NCBI RefSeq assembly: GCF_042186555.1
Contig: NC_133326.1
Coordinates: 95,540,288-95,604,287, forward strand
Direction: 5' to 3'
DNA length: 64,000 nt
Source of the DNA: Aquarana catesbeiana
Lineage: Eukaryota; Chordata; Amphibia; Anura; Ranidae
The translations under genes and the position numbers were made by a program. A model generated the notes under the pieces. That model was not told the DNA's origin, did not search any database, and saw nothing but the letters and a program-made list of their open reading frames with translations. Below, piece after piece: positions 46,254-57,215 of the stretch. How positions within the stretch are numbered: position 1 is the first letter of the stretch; each line of letters opens with the position of its first letter.

Positions 46254-46838
46254 ATGAGGGACTCTCCTAGCTGCCAGGGGAAGAACTCCTCCAGTGAGAG
46301 TGGGGGGGCAGCAAAGGGAAAGGAAAGACAGATTCTGGTGGTAGGGGACTCAATTCTTAGAAGGACAGAGAGGGCAATCTGTAACCAAGACCTGAAGCGC
46401 CGAACAGTATGTTGTCTACCGGGCGCTCGGGTTCGGCACATCACGGATCTTGTGGACAGATTACTGGGAGGGGCTGGGGAAGACCTGGCTGTCATGGTGC
46501 ACGTTGGCACCAATGACAAAGTCAGAGGCAGATGGAGTGTCCTAAAGAACGATTTTAGGGACTTAGGAGCTAAATTGAGGAAAAGGACCTCCAAGGTAGT
46601 GTTCTCAGGAATACTACCGGTACATCGAGCCACACCAGAGAGGCAGAGGGAGATTAGGGAAGTAAACAAGTGGCTGAAGAGCTGGTGTAGTAAGGAGGGG
46701 TTTGGGTTCCTGGAGGACTGGGCCGACTTCTCAGTCGGTAACCGGTACTATAGAAGGGACGGACTGCACCTAAATGAGGAGGGTGCAGATCTGCTGGGAA
46801 TGAAGATGGCCAAAAAGTTAGAGGGGTTTTTAAACTAG
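46254..46838 (+). CDS. CR1 ORF1: SGNH-hydrolase (esterase) protein
   Basis: Encodes the lipase/esterase-like ORF1 protein of CR1 elements, thought to act in ribonucleoprotein formation or membrane interaction. SGNH blocks are visible: ILVVGDSIL with the catalytic serine (block I), PGARVRHIT, VMVHVGTND (block III, asparagine), and RRDGLHLNEEGADLLG with the aspartate and histidine (block V). The frame is open from 46071, but that upstream part is hydrophobic and unlike ORF1, so I prefer the methionine at 46254 (MRDSPSCQG), giving about 194 residues. CR1 ORF1 proteins usually carry an additional amino-terminal zinc-finger part; it is absent, so the element may be truncated at its 5' end. The stop is 26 bp before ORF2. 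Confidence 0.85.
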   Translation: MRDSPSCQGKNSSSESGGAAKGKERQILVVGDSILRRTERAICNQDLKRRTVCCLPGARVRHITDLVDRLLGGAGEDLAVMVHVGTNDKVRGRWSVLKNDFRDLGAKLRKRTSKVVFSGILPVHRATPERQREIREVNKWLKSWCSKEGFGFLEDWADFSVGNRYYRRDGLHLNEEGADLLGMKMAKKLEGFLN

Positions 46839-46864
46839 GCGATGGGGGGGAGGGTCCAGAGACA

Positions 46865-49768
46865 GTGATAGCCAGCGCGGAAGATATTCCAGAGGGTAGT
46901 ATTGGGGGCATTAGTGGTAGGTTAACCAAAGCACAAAAACACAAGGTGAGTATAGTAGCAAGTCCAAGTTGCAATCTTGAAACACCCAATACGAGGACAA
47001 TATGCGACCGGTCTAAACTATGTGGCATGTTCACCAATGCCAGGAGCCTGGCGGACAAGATGGGTGAACTAGAGATACTGTTGTACAAGGAGGATTTGGA
47101 TTTTGTGGGAATTTCAGAGACCTGGTTCAACAGCTCTTATGATTGGCTGGCAAACATTCAAGGGTATACCCTATACCGCAAGGATAGAGAAGTGAATGTG
47201 AGAGATGACATCACTGAGGGGGCTAGGGAGGAGGTGGAATCTTTATGGGTAGAGCTCCAAAGGGATGAAGCTAAGGGGAAAATAATACTGGGAGTATGCT
47301 ATAGGCCCCCTAACCTGAGGGAGGAAGTGGAGACGGCTCTCCTATCACAAATTGGATTAGCAGCAAGGATGGGAAGTGTTATCATAATGGGGGATTTTAA
47401 TTATCCAGACATAGACTGGGCGGAGGGAACCGCGCATTCATTTAAGGCTCGCCAGTTCCTTAATGTCTTGCAGGACAATTTTATGGGTCAGATGGTAGAC
47501 GCACCAACTAGAAATAAAACATTACTAGATCTACTGATTACCAACAATACAGACCTGATAACAGATGTGGAAATACGGGGCAATTTAGGTAACAGCGATC
47601 ACAGGTCAATTAGTTTCAGTATAAATCACACAAATAGGAGACATGAAGGGAACACAAAGACACTGAATTTCAAAAGAGCCAACTTCCCTAAACTACAAAC
47701 CTTGCTAAAAGGCATAAATTGGGATAAAATATTAGGAACAAAGAATACGGAGGAGAGATGGGTTTGCTTTAAGAGCATATTAAATAAGGGCATTAGCCAA
47801 TGTATCCCATTGGGTAATAAATTTAAAAGAGCGAACAAACATCCTGGATGGCTTAACTCCAATGTAAAAATGCATATAAAAGCAAAGGAGAAGGCCTTCA
47901 AAAAATACAAGGTTGAGGGATCATCCACAGCATTCAGAATTTATAAAGAATGCAATAAGAAATGTAAGGGTGCAATTAGGATGGCTAAGATAGAACATGA
48001 AAGACACATAGCGGAGGAGAGCAAAAAAAATCCCAAGAAATTCTTTAAGTATGTAAACAGTAAAAAAGGGAGGACAGACCATATTGGCCCCATAAAGAAT
48101 GAGGAAGGACATCTGGTTACAAAGGATGGGGAGATGGCAGAGGTATTGAATTTATTCTTCTCCTCAGTCTTCACGAGTGAATCGGGGGGCTTCAGTAACC
48201 AAAACTGCAGTGTTTATCCTCATGACACAACACAGGAAGCACCTACATGGTTAACAGAGGACGGAATTAAAATTAGACTTGAGAAACTTAACATTAATAA
48301 ATCACCGGGACCAGATGGCTTGCATCCGAGGGTACTTAGGGAACTCAGTCAGGTGATTGCCAGACCGTTGTTCCTAATTTTTACAGACAGTCTATTGACT
48401 GGAATGGTACCAGCTGATTGGAGAAAAGCCAATGTAGCACCAATATTTAAAAAGGGCCCAAAAAACATCCCTGGGAATTACAGACCAGTTAGCCTAACAT
48501 CAATAGTATGTAAACTCTTGGAGGGGATGATAAGGGACTATATACAAGATTTTAGTAATAAGAATGATATCATTAGCAGTAATCAGCATGGATTCATGAA
48601 GAATCGTTCTTGCCAAACCAATCTATTAACCTTCTATGAGGAGGTGAGTTGCCATCTAGATAAAGGAAGGCCCGTAGACGTGGTGTATCTGGATTTTGCA
48701 AAAGCATTTGACACAGTTCCCCATAAACATTTACTGTACAAAATAAGGTGCGTTGGCATGGACCATAGGGTGAGTACATGGATTGAAAACTGGCTACAAG
48801 GGCGTGTTCAGAGGGTGGTGATAAATGGGGAGTACTCAGAATGGTCAGGGGTGGGTAGTGGGGTCCCCCAGGGTTCTGTGCTGGGACCAATCCTATTTAA
48901 TTTGTTCATAAATGACCTGGAGGATGGGATAAACAGTTCCATCTCTGTATTTGCAGACGATACTAAGCTAAGCAGGGCAATAACTTCTCCGCAGGATGTG
49001 GAAATCTTGCAAAAAGACCTGAACAAATTAATGGGGTGGGCGACTACATGGCAAATGAGGTTCAACGTAGAAAAATGTAAAATAATGCATTTGGGTGGCA
49101 AAAATATGAATGCAATCTATACACTGGGGGGAGAACCTCTGGGGGAATCTAGGATGGAAAAGGACTTGGGGGTCCTAGTGGATGATAGGCTCAGCAATGG
49201 CATGCAATGCCAAGCTGCTGCTAATAAAGCAAACAGAATATTGGCATGCATTAAAAGGGGGATCAACTGCAGAGATAAAACGATAATTCTCCTGCTCTAC
49301 AAGACTCTGGTCCGGCCGCACCTGGAGTATGCTGTCCAGTTCTGGGCACCAGTCCTCAGGAGGGACGTACTGGAAATGGAGCGAGTACAAAGAAGGGCAA
49401 CAAAGCTAATAAAGGGTCTGGAGGATCTTAGTTATGAGGAAAGGTTGCGAGCACTGAACTTATTCTCTCTGGAGAAGAGACGCTTGAGAGGGGATATGAT
49501 TTCAATTTACAAATACTGTACTGGTGACCCCACAATAGGGATAAAACTTTTTCGCAGAAGAGAGTTTAATAAGACTCGTGGCCACTCATTACAATTAGAA
49601 GAAAAGAGGTTTAACCTTAAACTACGTAGAGGGTTCTTTACTGTAAGAGCGGCAAGGATGTGGAATTCCCTTCCACAGGCGGTGGTCTCAGCGGGGAGCA
49701 TTGATAGCTTCAAGAAACTATTAGATAGTCACCTGAATGACCGCAATATACAGGGATATGTAATGTAA
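46865..49768 (+). CDS. CR1 ORF2: endonuclease-reverse transcriptase, 967 residues, intact
   Basis: The enzyme for target-primed reverse transcription. The amino-terminal AP-endonuclease-like domain runs from about residue 55 (MFTNARSLADKMGELE) through ISETWF, MGDFNYPDIDW (about 176) and NSDHRSISFSI (about 245). The reverse transcriptase spans about 470-760: SPGPDGLHPRVLREL, NYRPVSLTSIVCKLLEG, YLDFAKAFDTVPHKHL (first catalytic aspartate), GVPQGSVLGPILFNLFINDL and SVFADDTKLS with the paired aspartates (about 696). The carboxy terminus has the CR1 block TRGHSLQLEEKRFNL and ARMWNSLPQAVVSAGSIDSF. The length is normal for CR1 and all catalytic motifs are present with no stop or frameshift, so the protein may be functional. 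The start codon choice is uncertain; about 50 residues precede the endonuclease. Confidence 0.92.
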   Translation: MIASAEDIPEGSIGGISGRLTKAQKHKVSIVASPSCNLETPNTRTICDRSKLCGMFTNARSLADKMGELEILLYKEDLDFVGISETWFNSSYDWLANIQGYTLYRKDREVNVRDDITEGAREEVESLWVELQRDEAKGKIILGVCYRPPNLREEVETALLSQIGLAARMGSVIIMGDFNYPDIDWAEGTAHSFKARQFLNVLQDNFMGQMVDAPTRNKTLLDLLITNNTDLITDVEIRGNLGNSDHRSISFSINHTNRRHEGNTKTLNFKRANFPKLQTLLKGINWDKILGTKNTEERWVCFKSILNKGISQCIPLGNKFKRANKHPGWLNSNVKMHIKAKEKAFKKYKVEGSSTAFRIYKECNKKCKGAIRMAKIEHERHIAEESKKNPKKFFKYVNSKKGRTDHIGPIKNEEGHLVTKDGEMAEVLNLFFSSVFTSESGGFSNQNCSVYPHDTTQEAPTWLTEDGIKIRLEKLNINKSPGPDGLHPRVLRELSQVIARPLFLIFTDSLLTGMVPADWRKANVAPIFKKGPKNIPGNYRPVSLTSIVCKLLEGMIRDYIQDFSNKNDIISSNQHGFMKNRSCQTNLLTFYEEVSCHLDKGRPVDVVYLDFAKAFDTVPHKHLLYKIRCVGMDHRVSTWIENWLQGRVQRVVINGEYSEWSGVGSGVPQGSVLGPILFNLFINDLEDGINSSISVFADDTKLSRAITSPQDVEILQKDLNKLMGWATTWQMRFNVEKCKIMHLGGKNMNAIYTLGGEPLGESRMEKDLGVLVDDRLSNGMQCQAAANKANRILACIKRGINCRDKTIILLLYKTLVRPHLEYAVQFWAPVLRRDVLEMERVQRRATKLIKGLEDLSYEERLRALNLFSLEKRRLRGDMISIYKYCTGDPTIGIKLFRRREFNKTRGHSLQLEEKRFNLKLRRGFFTVRAARMWNSLPQAVVSAGSIDSFKKLLDSHLNDRNIQGYVM

Positions 49769-49832
49769 TACTGACACATAATCACACACATAGGTTGGAC
49801 TTGATGGACTTGTGTCTTTTTTCAACCTCACC

Positions 49833-49862
49833 TACTATGTAACTATGTAACTATGTAACTAT
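49833..49862 (+). repeat. CR1 3' terminal octamer repeat
   Basis: Three to four copies of CTATGTAA. CR1 elements end in short tandem octamers thought to help reverse transcriptase start on the RNA 3' end. Confidence 0.85.
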
Positions 49863-49869
49863 GAGTTGA

Positions 49870-50817
49870 ATTGAGCTTCAAGGTCTTTCCTATGTTTCTC
49901 TTACACAATTTAACTAAACTCCTTTTTAAAAAAATGTGCATGTCTGAACGCAGAACAGAGTATGTTGAAGATGAACAAAGATAGAAGAGACGCCATAGAG
50001 GCAAGTCCTGCTGAGTGTACCACTTTATGATGTAGAAAAACTATGATGTAAAAAAAATTAATTAAATAGATTAATGAACTGGTATACTGAATACAATGCT
50101 TCAAATATTAAATTCCTGTGTAGGTGTCTGGCAAAATGCCTAAAAATTGCCTGCCTTTTTGTAACCCAAAGCCACAGGTTTTCATTGTACAACATTATAT
50201 CCTTGGGCACCTTGGGCCAGCTGCTGCATTCTAACCACCCCTGAAGTCATTGATAGCGAGGGAATCAGGCAACTGCACGGCCTCCTTGTTCACCCTCCTC
50301 CCTGTAGGCACTGGGACTACAAAAGATGAGGGGGGGGGGGGGGAGAACATGAGGGAGAGGAAATGCTGGAATACTAGTCAGTGCCAGTGTGCCAAAGTGT
50401 ATTTGCTTTGTAAGAATAAACCTCTAGCGTTGGGTGTCTCGTGTGTGGATGCTGCTGTACTATGAAAAATTATTAGTTTAGGTACTTTATTTTTTTACAA
50501 TGGCGGGCTTTAATTTTGTGCAGAATTTTAAAGGGTGCCTTGACTAGAAAAAGATTGAGAAACACTGGTTCAGAGGGTGGAATCTGATGGTCAATTCGGA
50601 GATCGGGGTGTGGCTGTAATCCCAGAGAGTGAGGTATGGTTGTCAATTAAGAGATTGAAATGTGGCTGTCAGGCAAAGATAGTGAGGTGTGGTATAGTAT
50701 TGTAATTGAATGTCATGGGGGGGGGGGGTGTACAAGTGTCATGAAAACGTGACTGTCACAGTACACACATATCTGTTGGTGTTGTAGAGTGGGATGTTAA
50801 TATTTCTTAAACCATCT
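49870..50817. other. Sequence without gene; one hAT-like right end
   Basis: At about 50545-50563 the sequence AAAGATTGAGAAACACTG is a hAT-type terminus (inverted CAGTGTTTCTCAATC), but I cannot find a left end, so a truncated element is likely. G-runs at 50331-50342 and 50718-50728. Confidence 0.45.
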
Positions 50818-50834
50818 ACAAACATTGCGATCTG

Positions 50835-51592
50835 GTGAAAGCCTCTGTGCCCCACTGTCTACCTACCAGCGTTGGTGTGTTGGAGCGCTTGGCCGGCTGT
50901 TGCTGTGGGGTGGCCTGTGTCTGGGTCCCGGCGTGGCCGTGCAGGGCGGCGGACGAGGAGGACGGAGAAGCTGGTGCCGGTCACTGGTGCTAGTCAGCTG
51001 TGCTGCGCTGTGACGCTCTCACTGGAGCCTCGGCAGGTACTGCGCCTGCGTTCCCGGAAGCTGGCGGAGCGGCTCTCAGCGTACCTCATTGTACCGTTGC
51101 GGAGCGGTGAGAAAGGAGGAGAGAGGGAACGGCTGGATTTGGAAACCGGTGGTGAACAGAGGCTGATGTCAAACGGCTCATGATATACTGCAGAGACCGG
51201 TAAGGAGCTGGACGCTAGGTCCTGGGACTTTGGAGTCTGGAGCGGGTGAGCGAGACCTGAATGAGGGTTCTATCCCTCTCAAATAAGCACAGTTCATTGT
51301 ACCTGGCTGAAAGGCAGAAGGTTGTTACTCTATATTGTAACAGGGGGACGGAGGAGTGAACGGACAGCTGTGATATACATGACCAGTATATTAAACTCTT
51401 AAACTGCTGAACATGTACCCTGACTGAGTGGAGACTGTAGGGTTGTAGTTAGCTCCCTGCATTAAAGATACAGTACCTGCTTGTGCAACCCCGGTTACAT
51501 TTTTTTTTCTTTTCCTGCTGCTACCTGGCCTCTCTCGCGCTCTACCTGTTCCCTTCGGGTAGTGTTGGGCTCCCGGGCTCATAGAGGCAATA
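50835..51592 (+). promoter_or_regulatory. CpG-rich 5' UTR of the LINE, presumed internal promoter
   Basis: Much richer in GC and CpG than any flanking DNA, especially 50860-51130 (GCAGGGCGGCGGACGAGG, GGAAGCTGGCGGAGCGGC). It contains CTGCGCCTGCG at about 51048, one base from an NRF1-type site. LINEs of this group transcribe from an internal promoter in the 5' UTR. Retention of many CpGs suggests little time for methylation-driven decay. Promoter function is inferred. Confidence 0.6.
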
Positions 51593-52687
51593 ATGGCAAT
51601 GTCAAGGAGGAGAGGGGAGGAGCCAGTCAATATGGAGAGTTTAGGGCCCCAATCACTACGATCAGCAAAGGAGAAGGGGAACCAGGCGGCAGCAGCGGCA
51701 GCAAAATTGGAGAGGTTTGCACATGCCCCTGAACAGACCCCTACTAAGAACGGGCAATCATCGCAACCTAAGGCCACCGGGGACAGGAAAAGTCAAGGAC
51801 AGGCATCCTCATCCTCAGCGGGAGCAGGGCATAAAAACCCGAATATTAATAAAGAAACAGGGGCAGGGGAAAAAGTTCATCTACCCCCACCAACAACTAT
51901 CTCCGTCGCAGAGGCAGAACCCACCCTGAGGGAAGTTTTACAGGCAATCAATTCTTGCAGGGCATCAGTGGAGGGGCTAAGCTGCCAAATTAAAGAGGTT
52001 AAAGATGAAATACTAATAATAAAGCAGGAGTTACAAAAAGCAGTAGATAGAATAGCTGGTTTGGAGGGAAGAGTGAGCCAAGTGGGGGACGATGTTTTTC
52101 CCCTACAACAAAATGTTAAATCTATGAAGGAACAACTGGGTACAATTAATGAAAAAATGGATGAAATAGAAAACCGCCTGAGAAGGGACAATATAAGAAT
52201 AGTGGGCCTCCCAGAGAGATGTGAAGGGCAGAGTCCCATCGCTTTTTTGGAAGGATGGCTTACAGAAACTTTTGGAAGGGATGCATTTTCCTCACAGTTT
52301 GCAATTGAGAGAGCCCACCGGGTCCCCTTCAGGGCCCCGCCCCCTGGAGGGCGCCCCAGGTCCTTATTAATGAAATTCCTGAACCACTGTGACAAGATAA
52401 CTTTATTGCGTAAAGCCAGAGAGAAGGGGCTTATATTTTTCAACGGAGTAAAGGTTTCATTTTTTGCGGACTTTTCACCGGAGCTGCAGAGACGCAGGGA
52501 AGGTTTTGTGGAGATCAAACGCACCCTACAAAAATTTGAGCTCAAATATGCCTTGCTGTATCCAGCCAGATTACGGGTTGAGGCAAATGGAGAGGTTCTC
52601 TTTTTTGATTCCCCGGTGGGGGTAACCCGCTGGTATGAAGAAAACAAACAGAGACTGAAGCCCAAAGAAAGGAGCCCAGAGTCTTAG
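51593..52687 (+). CDS. L1-like ORF1 protein, 364 residues, intact
   Basis: The RNA-binding chaperone of the element, expected to trimerise and coat the LINE RNA in cytoplasmic particles. The amino terminus is basic and low-complexity (about 1-105). A coiled coil follows at about 110-195 with heptad-like runs (IKEVKDEILIIKQELQKAVD, MKEQLGTINEKMDEIENRLR). Then comes the L1 RRM-type core starting RRDNIRIVGLPERCEG, with the conserved AIERAHRVPF (about 240) and a carboxy-terminal domain containing LRKAREKGLIFFNGVKVSFF and RRREGFVEIKRTLQKF. The start at 51593 has A at -3 and G at +4. No stop or frameshift. A 262-codon antisense frame (51877-52665) is a shadow. Confidence 0.92.
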   Translation: MAMSRRRGEEPVNMESLGPQSLRSAKEKGNQAAAAAAKLERFAHAPEQTPTKNGQSSQPKATGDRKSQGQASSSSAGAGHKNPNINKETGAGEKVHLPPPTTISVAEAEPTLREVLQAINSCRASVEGLSCQIKEVKDEILIIKQELQKAVDRIAGLEGRVSQVGDDVFPLQQNVKSMKEQLGTINEKMDEIENRLRRDNIRIVGLPERCEGQSPIAFLEGWLTETFGRDAFSSQFAIERAHRVPFRAPPPGGRPRSLLMKFLNHCDKITLLRKAREKGLIFFNGVKVSFFADFSPELQRRREGFVEIKRTLQKFELKYALLYPARLRVEANGEVLFFDSPVGVTRWYEENKQRLKPKERSPES

Positions 52688-52849
52688 GATGCGTGATAGG
52701 AGGATAAGAAGATATGGACTGTGGGAAGCGCTATGAACTTGGTATAGAGAGTAAATGAGGGTGTATGGTAGAGTAGGAATGGGGGATATGGAGGATACTA
52801 TATTTAAAATTCTGTACATGTGGTTGCTAGAGGTGGAGGGTGGGGGGGG

Positions 52850-53330
52850 AACGTTAGGAGGGGTTATGTTGGAAGGAATATATGAGGAGGTCACGAATAG
52901 AGCCCCAGGGGCAAACCTGGTAAGAAGGGGGAGGGGGGGGTGGAGGAGAGTGGGGGGAGGGGTGGGAGGGTTGTGGTGGGGGGGTGGGAGGGTTGGGGGG
53001 GGGTCTGGGGGGGGGGAGAGGTGGTGGGGGGTGGAGTGGGAGAGGGGTTGTAAAATCATCCTTAAGAGTAATCAAAATGCACATAGCACCTGGGAGGGTA
53101 GCTAGGGGGGGAGGGGGGAGGGGGGAGGTAGGATTAAGCACATGTGTGGTAAATCAAAACACTATGAGAAAGGTGATATTTAGAGCACTCACTGGAATGG
53201 AATATAATAGTATGAAAACCCTATGGGCTATAAAGTACGGGGGGTAATTCTCTTCTTTTTTCTTTTTTTCTTTTTTTTTTCTTTCTTTTCTTCTCTTCTC
53301 CTTCTATCTACGTGTAGTGCACAATATGGT
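52850..53330 (+). other. G-quadruplex-prone tract and pyrimidine tract between LINE ORFs
   Basis: Positions 52840-53130 have dozens of G-runs of three or more on the sense strand (GGGGGGGTGGAGGAGAG, GGTTGGGGGGGGGTCTGG). Positions 53250-53310 are almost pure T/C. The tract lies in the unusually long 800-bp spacer between ORF1 and ORF2. It could form quadruplexes in RNA; the open frames on either strand are low-complexity. Confidence 0.7.
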
Positions 53331-53486
53331 GTTAATAGAGGATTTTCACTTTAGCTATCCTACGGGTTCTGTGGGAGGTATAACGGGTAAGAAGGTGTTA
53401 CTCTCTGGTATAAGACACCGTGCCAAGTTAAAGGCGCCCATTAGTTCTGGTCCCATAGACGCCAGCTCTCGTCTGTTGCCTGTCTG

Positions 53487-56400
53487 ATGCAGTCTAAGGT
53501 CCTTAAAATAGGCTCCTGGAACATTCGGGGGATGGGGAACCCAAATAAGAGGGCTGCCATTTTTTCGTATTTGGAGCTGGGAGGGGTGGGGCTGGTCTGC
53601 CTGCAGGAGACACACCTGACAAAGGACACGTTGATTCGCCTACCAAGTAGGAGGTTTCAGGCCCAATACCATTCGGTTTACTCCTCCTACTCTAGAGGGG
53701 TGAGTATAATGGTAACAAGGAATGTGGTGTTCTCCTGCAGGCAGACCAGGATAGATAGTCTAGGTCGTTATGTTTTTTTGTATTGCTCTATTGAAAACAG
53801 AATGTATGTCATTGCCAATGTTTATATTCCTCCACCTTTTAAATTGGAAGTGTTATACAACTTGTTGGATTTTATGTTGGATAAAACGGACACCCCGGTG
53901 ATAGTATTAGGGGACTTTAACGAGGTGCTGAACAGAGAGCTGGACAGGTACCCGCCGAGAGCCCAAACAGATAGTTTAGCAGGGGGCCGGTTGGGCCAAT
54001 TTTTAGAGGAGGCAGGTCTACTGGATATCTGGAGGGCTCGGAACCCCGGAATAAGGCAATACTCCTGCTTCTCTGCCTCCCACTCCACCTTCTCCAGGAT
54101 TGATATGACTCTGGGGAACGTGGAGGCAGTACCATTAATAAAGGATGTAGTATATTATCCAAGAGGGATCTCGGATCACTCCTTGATGGTGGCTTCAGTG
54201 GGCATAGGGGTCAGGGAGGCTAGGAAGTTTTGGAAACTAAGCCCATATTGGCTGGAGCTAATGGGGGAACCAGAGAGGATAATAATAAAGTTAGAAAACT
54301 TAAAATCTAATGAAGGCTCAACTACGGTGGGTGTACAATGGGACACACTAAAGGCATTTCTCAGGGGCATTCTAATCCAGGGGGTGGCAGGAATCAAAAA
54401 GAGGGTGAGGGAGTGGGAGGAAGGAATTAGGAGGGAGTTGGAGATAGCAGAGAAGCAATTTATAGAGGATCCTACTCCAGAGAAGCAGAAATGGTGGGAG
54501 GAAAAACAGGAGTCTTACAGAGCGGCAGTCCTGAAGAGGGGTGAAAACAAACATCTTTTCCAGAAACAACGGACCTTTGGGGAAGGGGAAAGTGTGGGAC
54601 GTATGCTGGCCTTTCTGGTAAAAACCAACTCCTCCTCCTCGGCGATCCCGGCAATTAGGACCACAAAGGGCGAGATATCCTCTCCGAGTTCAGAAATCAA
54701 AGGTGTATTCGAAAAATACTATGAGAGGCTGTATAGGTCGCAAGGGATCGTCGAGGAGAAGGACATGGAAACATTTTTTAAGGATATAAGGGTCCCAACG
54801 GTTACTGAAGAGGACAGAGTGGGTATAGATGCGCCAATTACTCTAGCTGAGGTGCAACAGGCTGTGAGCGGGATGGCGAATCAAAAATCTCCAGGACCGG
54901 ATGGTCTCCCAGTAGAAACCTATAAGCAGTATGGGAAGATTCTCCTGCCAGAGTTGTTGAAAACACTGAACTGGGCTTTACAGGGAGGATGTTTGCCTGT
55001 TTCGATGTCTGAAACAGATATTATCCTGCTACATAAAGAAGGGGGTGACCCACTGGACCCGTCGGCATATAGGCCTATATCCCTGCTATGTACAGATGCC
55101 AAGATCTTGGCAAGGGTGTTGGCCACTAGGCTTAACAAAGTCATGCATAAACTTATTCACCCGGATCAGACGGGATTCATTTCTCATAGAACCACGAGCA
55201 TGAACGTCAGGAGGGCTTACCTGAACCTTCAGACCCCGACAGAGAATATGGGATCAAGAGCGGTATTATCGCTGGACATAACCAAGGCCTTTGATAGTTT
55301 GGAGTGGCCTTATCTCTGGCGGGTGCTGGAGAAGTTTGGTTTGGGTCCGGTTTTCAGAAGGTGGATAAAAATATTGTATAGGGGCCCAAGTGCAAGGGTT
55401 AGGGTCACTAAAGGCCTCTCAGAGAAAATATGCTTAGAAAGGGGAACAAGGCAGGGGTGCCCCCTGTCCCCCCTGCTTTTTGCCCTTGCCATGGAGCCAC
55501 TAGCAATTCATATAAGGTCCAGCTCAAAGATCGAGGGGTTCGTAAGAAGTATAGGAGAGGAAAGGATTGCCCTGTATGCCGACGATGTCTTACTATTTTT
55601 GGGGGATACGGAAGGCTCTCTCAGGCAGGTAATGGATATAATGGAGAAGTTTGGCAAAGTGTCAGGACTGGTGGTGAACTGGAGGAAGTCTGCGCTATTG
55701 CCACTAGATACACCCAAGGGCCAGGACCTATCGGGAATTCCATGCCTAAAAGTAGTTTCAAGGATTCGTTACCTGGGTATAAATATGTCAAAAGATCCCA
55801 ATCAGTACGTTGTAGATAATCTAGTTCCACTACTGGGTAAATTCGAGCGTAAAACTGACATCTGGAGTCGGCTGCCCCTATCCGTAGCAGGAAGAGGCAA
55901 CTTAATCAAGATGGTTTGGTTGCCCCAACTGTTGTACCTGTTGCACAACTCGCCGGTGTGGGTGAATAAAAAGTGGTTTAAAAAGATAGACTCACTCTTT
56001 AGGGAACTGTTGTGGAGGAGAGGGAAGGCCAGGATTGGCCTGCAGAACCTACAGTTGCCAGTTAAAGAAGGAGGAATAGCTCTCCCGCATCCGAGGTGTT
56101 ACTTTTTGGCGGCACAGTTACAGCATATAAGGGGGGTTATGCTGATAGTGGTTTGTTAACTCTGGAAGCACCCCATAAAACCATAGTGGAGGCACTGGAG
56201 GCAGACTCATTACCGGGTAGCGGTCCCACAACTAAGTTAATAATAAGAGTTTGGAAAGCAACTAAGACATTAATGGGTTATGCCGGGTTTACAGAATTCA
56301 CTCCCCTCTGGCACAACAGAAACTTACAGGAGATTGTGGCTATGGGGGAATTTAAGGAATGGGTGAGGTGGGGTATAAATAGGCTGGCCCAACTGTACCG

Positions 56401-57215
56401 AGGGAACGTACTGAAAACCTTTGAGGACCTCCAAAAAGAATACAATATTCCAAAACAAACATTTTTTAGATATTTACAAATGAGAGCGGCCCTGGAGGCA
56501 CAATTTAGGGTAGGTCCCCTAGTTTGGACAGACGCTGTACTGCTACAGAGAGTGATTAGGCCCGGGCAGATGAAGGGCTTCATCTCCAGAATATACACGC
56601 AACTACGCAAGGAAGCCATTGTTAGTCCAGAGCACCTTGGCTGCAGGGAGGGGTGGGAGAAGGATGTGGGAAAGTTAACTGATTCACAATGGAGGGAAGT
56701 TCTGGAGGTAGGGCAGGAGGTTTCAGTCTCACCTGCACAGAGACTCTCCCACCTAATGTTGCTATATAGAGCATACTATACCCCAAAAAAAACTATTCCG
56801 TTTTGGTGTAAGACCCGATGCTAAGTGCCCCAGGTGTGGGGAGGAGGGTGATGTGATACATATGGTATGGAGGTGCCCTAAACTGGTACGGTACTGGTTG
56901 GGGGTTGTGGGCCATATCGGAGACAAGTGGGGGATTCTTTTAGAGGCAGATGTCAGACTCTGCATTCTTGGATATAGGGTATGGAGTTTGGAGGAGACAA
57001 TGGTCAGGGTAGCGGTTTTAAGATGCTTATACCAAGCTCGGAAGCTTATTATGCAAAGATGGCAATCAGCCCTCCCCCCGGCAGTTGATGAGTGGGTTAA
57101 AACAATAAACAACGTAATATGGAAGGAGAGAGCCTTATATATCAGAAGAGGGAGCCTTAAAAAGTTTAAAAAGATGTGGAACCCCTGGTTAGTAAGTCTA
57201 GGATGTCAGGAATAA
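53487..57215 (+). pseudogene. L1/Tx1-like ORF2 (endonuclease-RT), broken by two frameshifts
   Basis: Encodes endonuclease, reverse transcriptase and a zinc knuckle in about 1,240 codons. Endonuclease: KIGSWNIRGMGNPNKRA (residue 7 on), LVCLQETHLTKD, LGDFNEVLNRELDRY (about 140), ISDHSLMVASV (about 228). Reverse transcriptase: QKSPGPDGLPVETYKQYG (about 465), AYRPISLLCTDAKILARVLA, LSLDITKAFDSLEW (about 595), GTRQGCPLSPLLFALAMEPL, RIALYADDVLLFLGD (about 695). The first frame stops at 56159. The reading continues in another frame (56096-56824, true overlap from about 56131) and again in the original frame to 57215. That last part has CPRCGEEGDVIHMVWRC, a CX2CX7HX4C knuckle. The shifts fall at a G6 run (about 56131-56136) and an A8 run (about 56784-56791). 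All catalytic motifs are intact upstream of them. Confidence 0.92.

Larger units (their letters stand above)
46210..49862 (+). mobile_element. CR1-type LINE with two open ORFs
   Basis: A near-full-length CR1 retrotransposon: esterase ORF1, a 26-bp spacer, an intact endonuclease/reverse transcriptase ORF2, a short 3' UTR with GGACTTGATGGACTTGTGTC and an octamer tail (CTATGTAA repeated, about 49833-49862), the typical CR1 ending in place of poly(A). The 5' boundary is not sharply defined; 46210 is where CR1-like protein starts to be recognisable. Neither ORF has an internal stop. Confidence 0.85.

Noticed and set aside
51877..52665. 262-codon antisense open frame
   Set aside because: Exact shadow of LINE ORF1 with no known domain.
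52571..53059. Proline-rich minus-strand open frame
   Set aside because: Antisense of the G-run tract in the LINE spacer; low-complexity.
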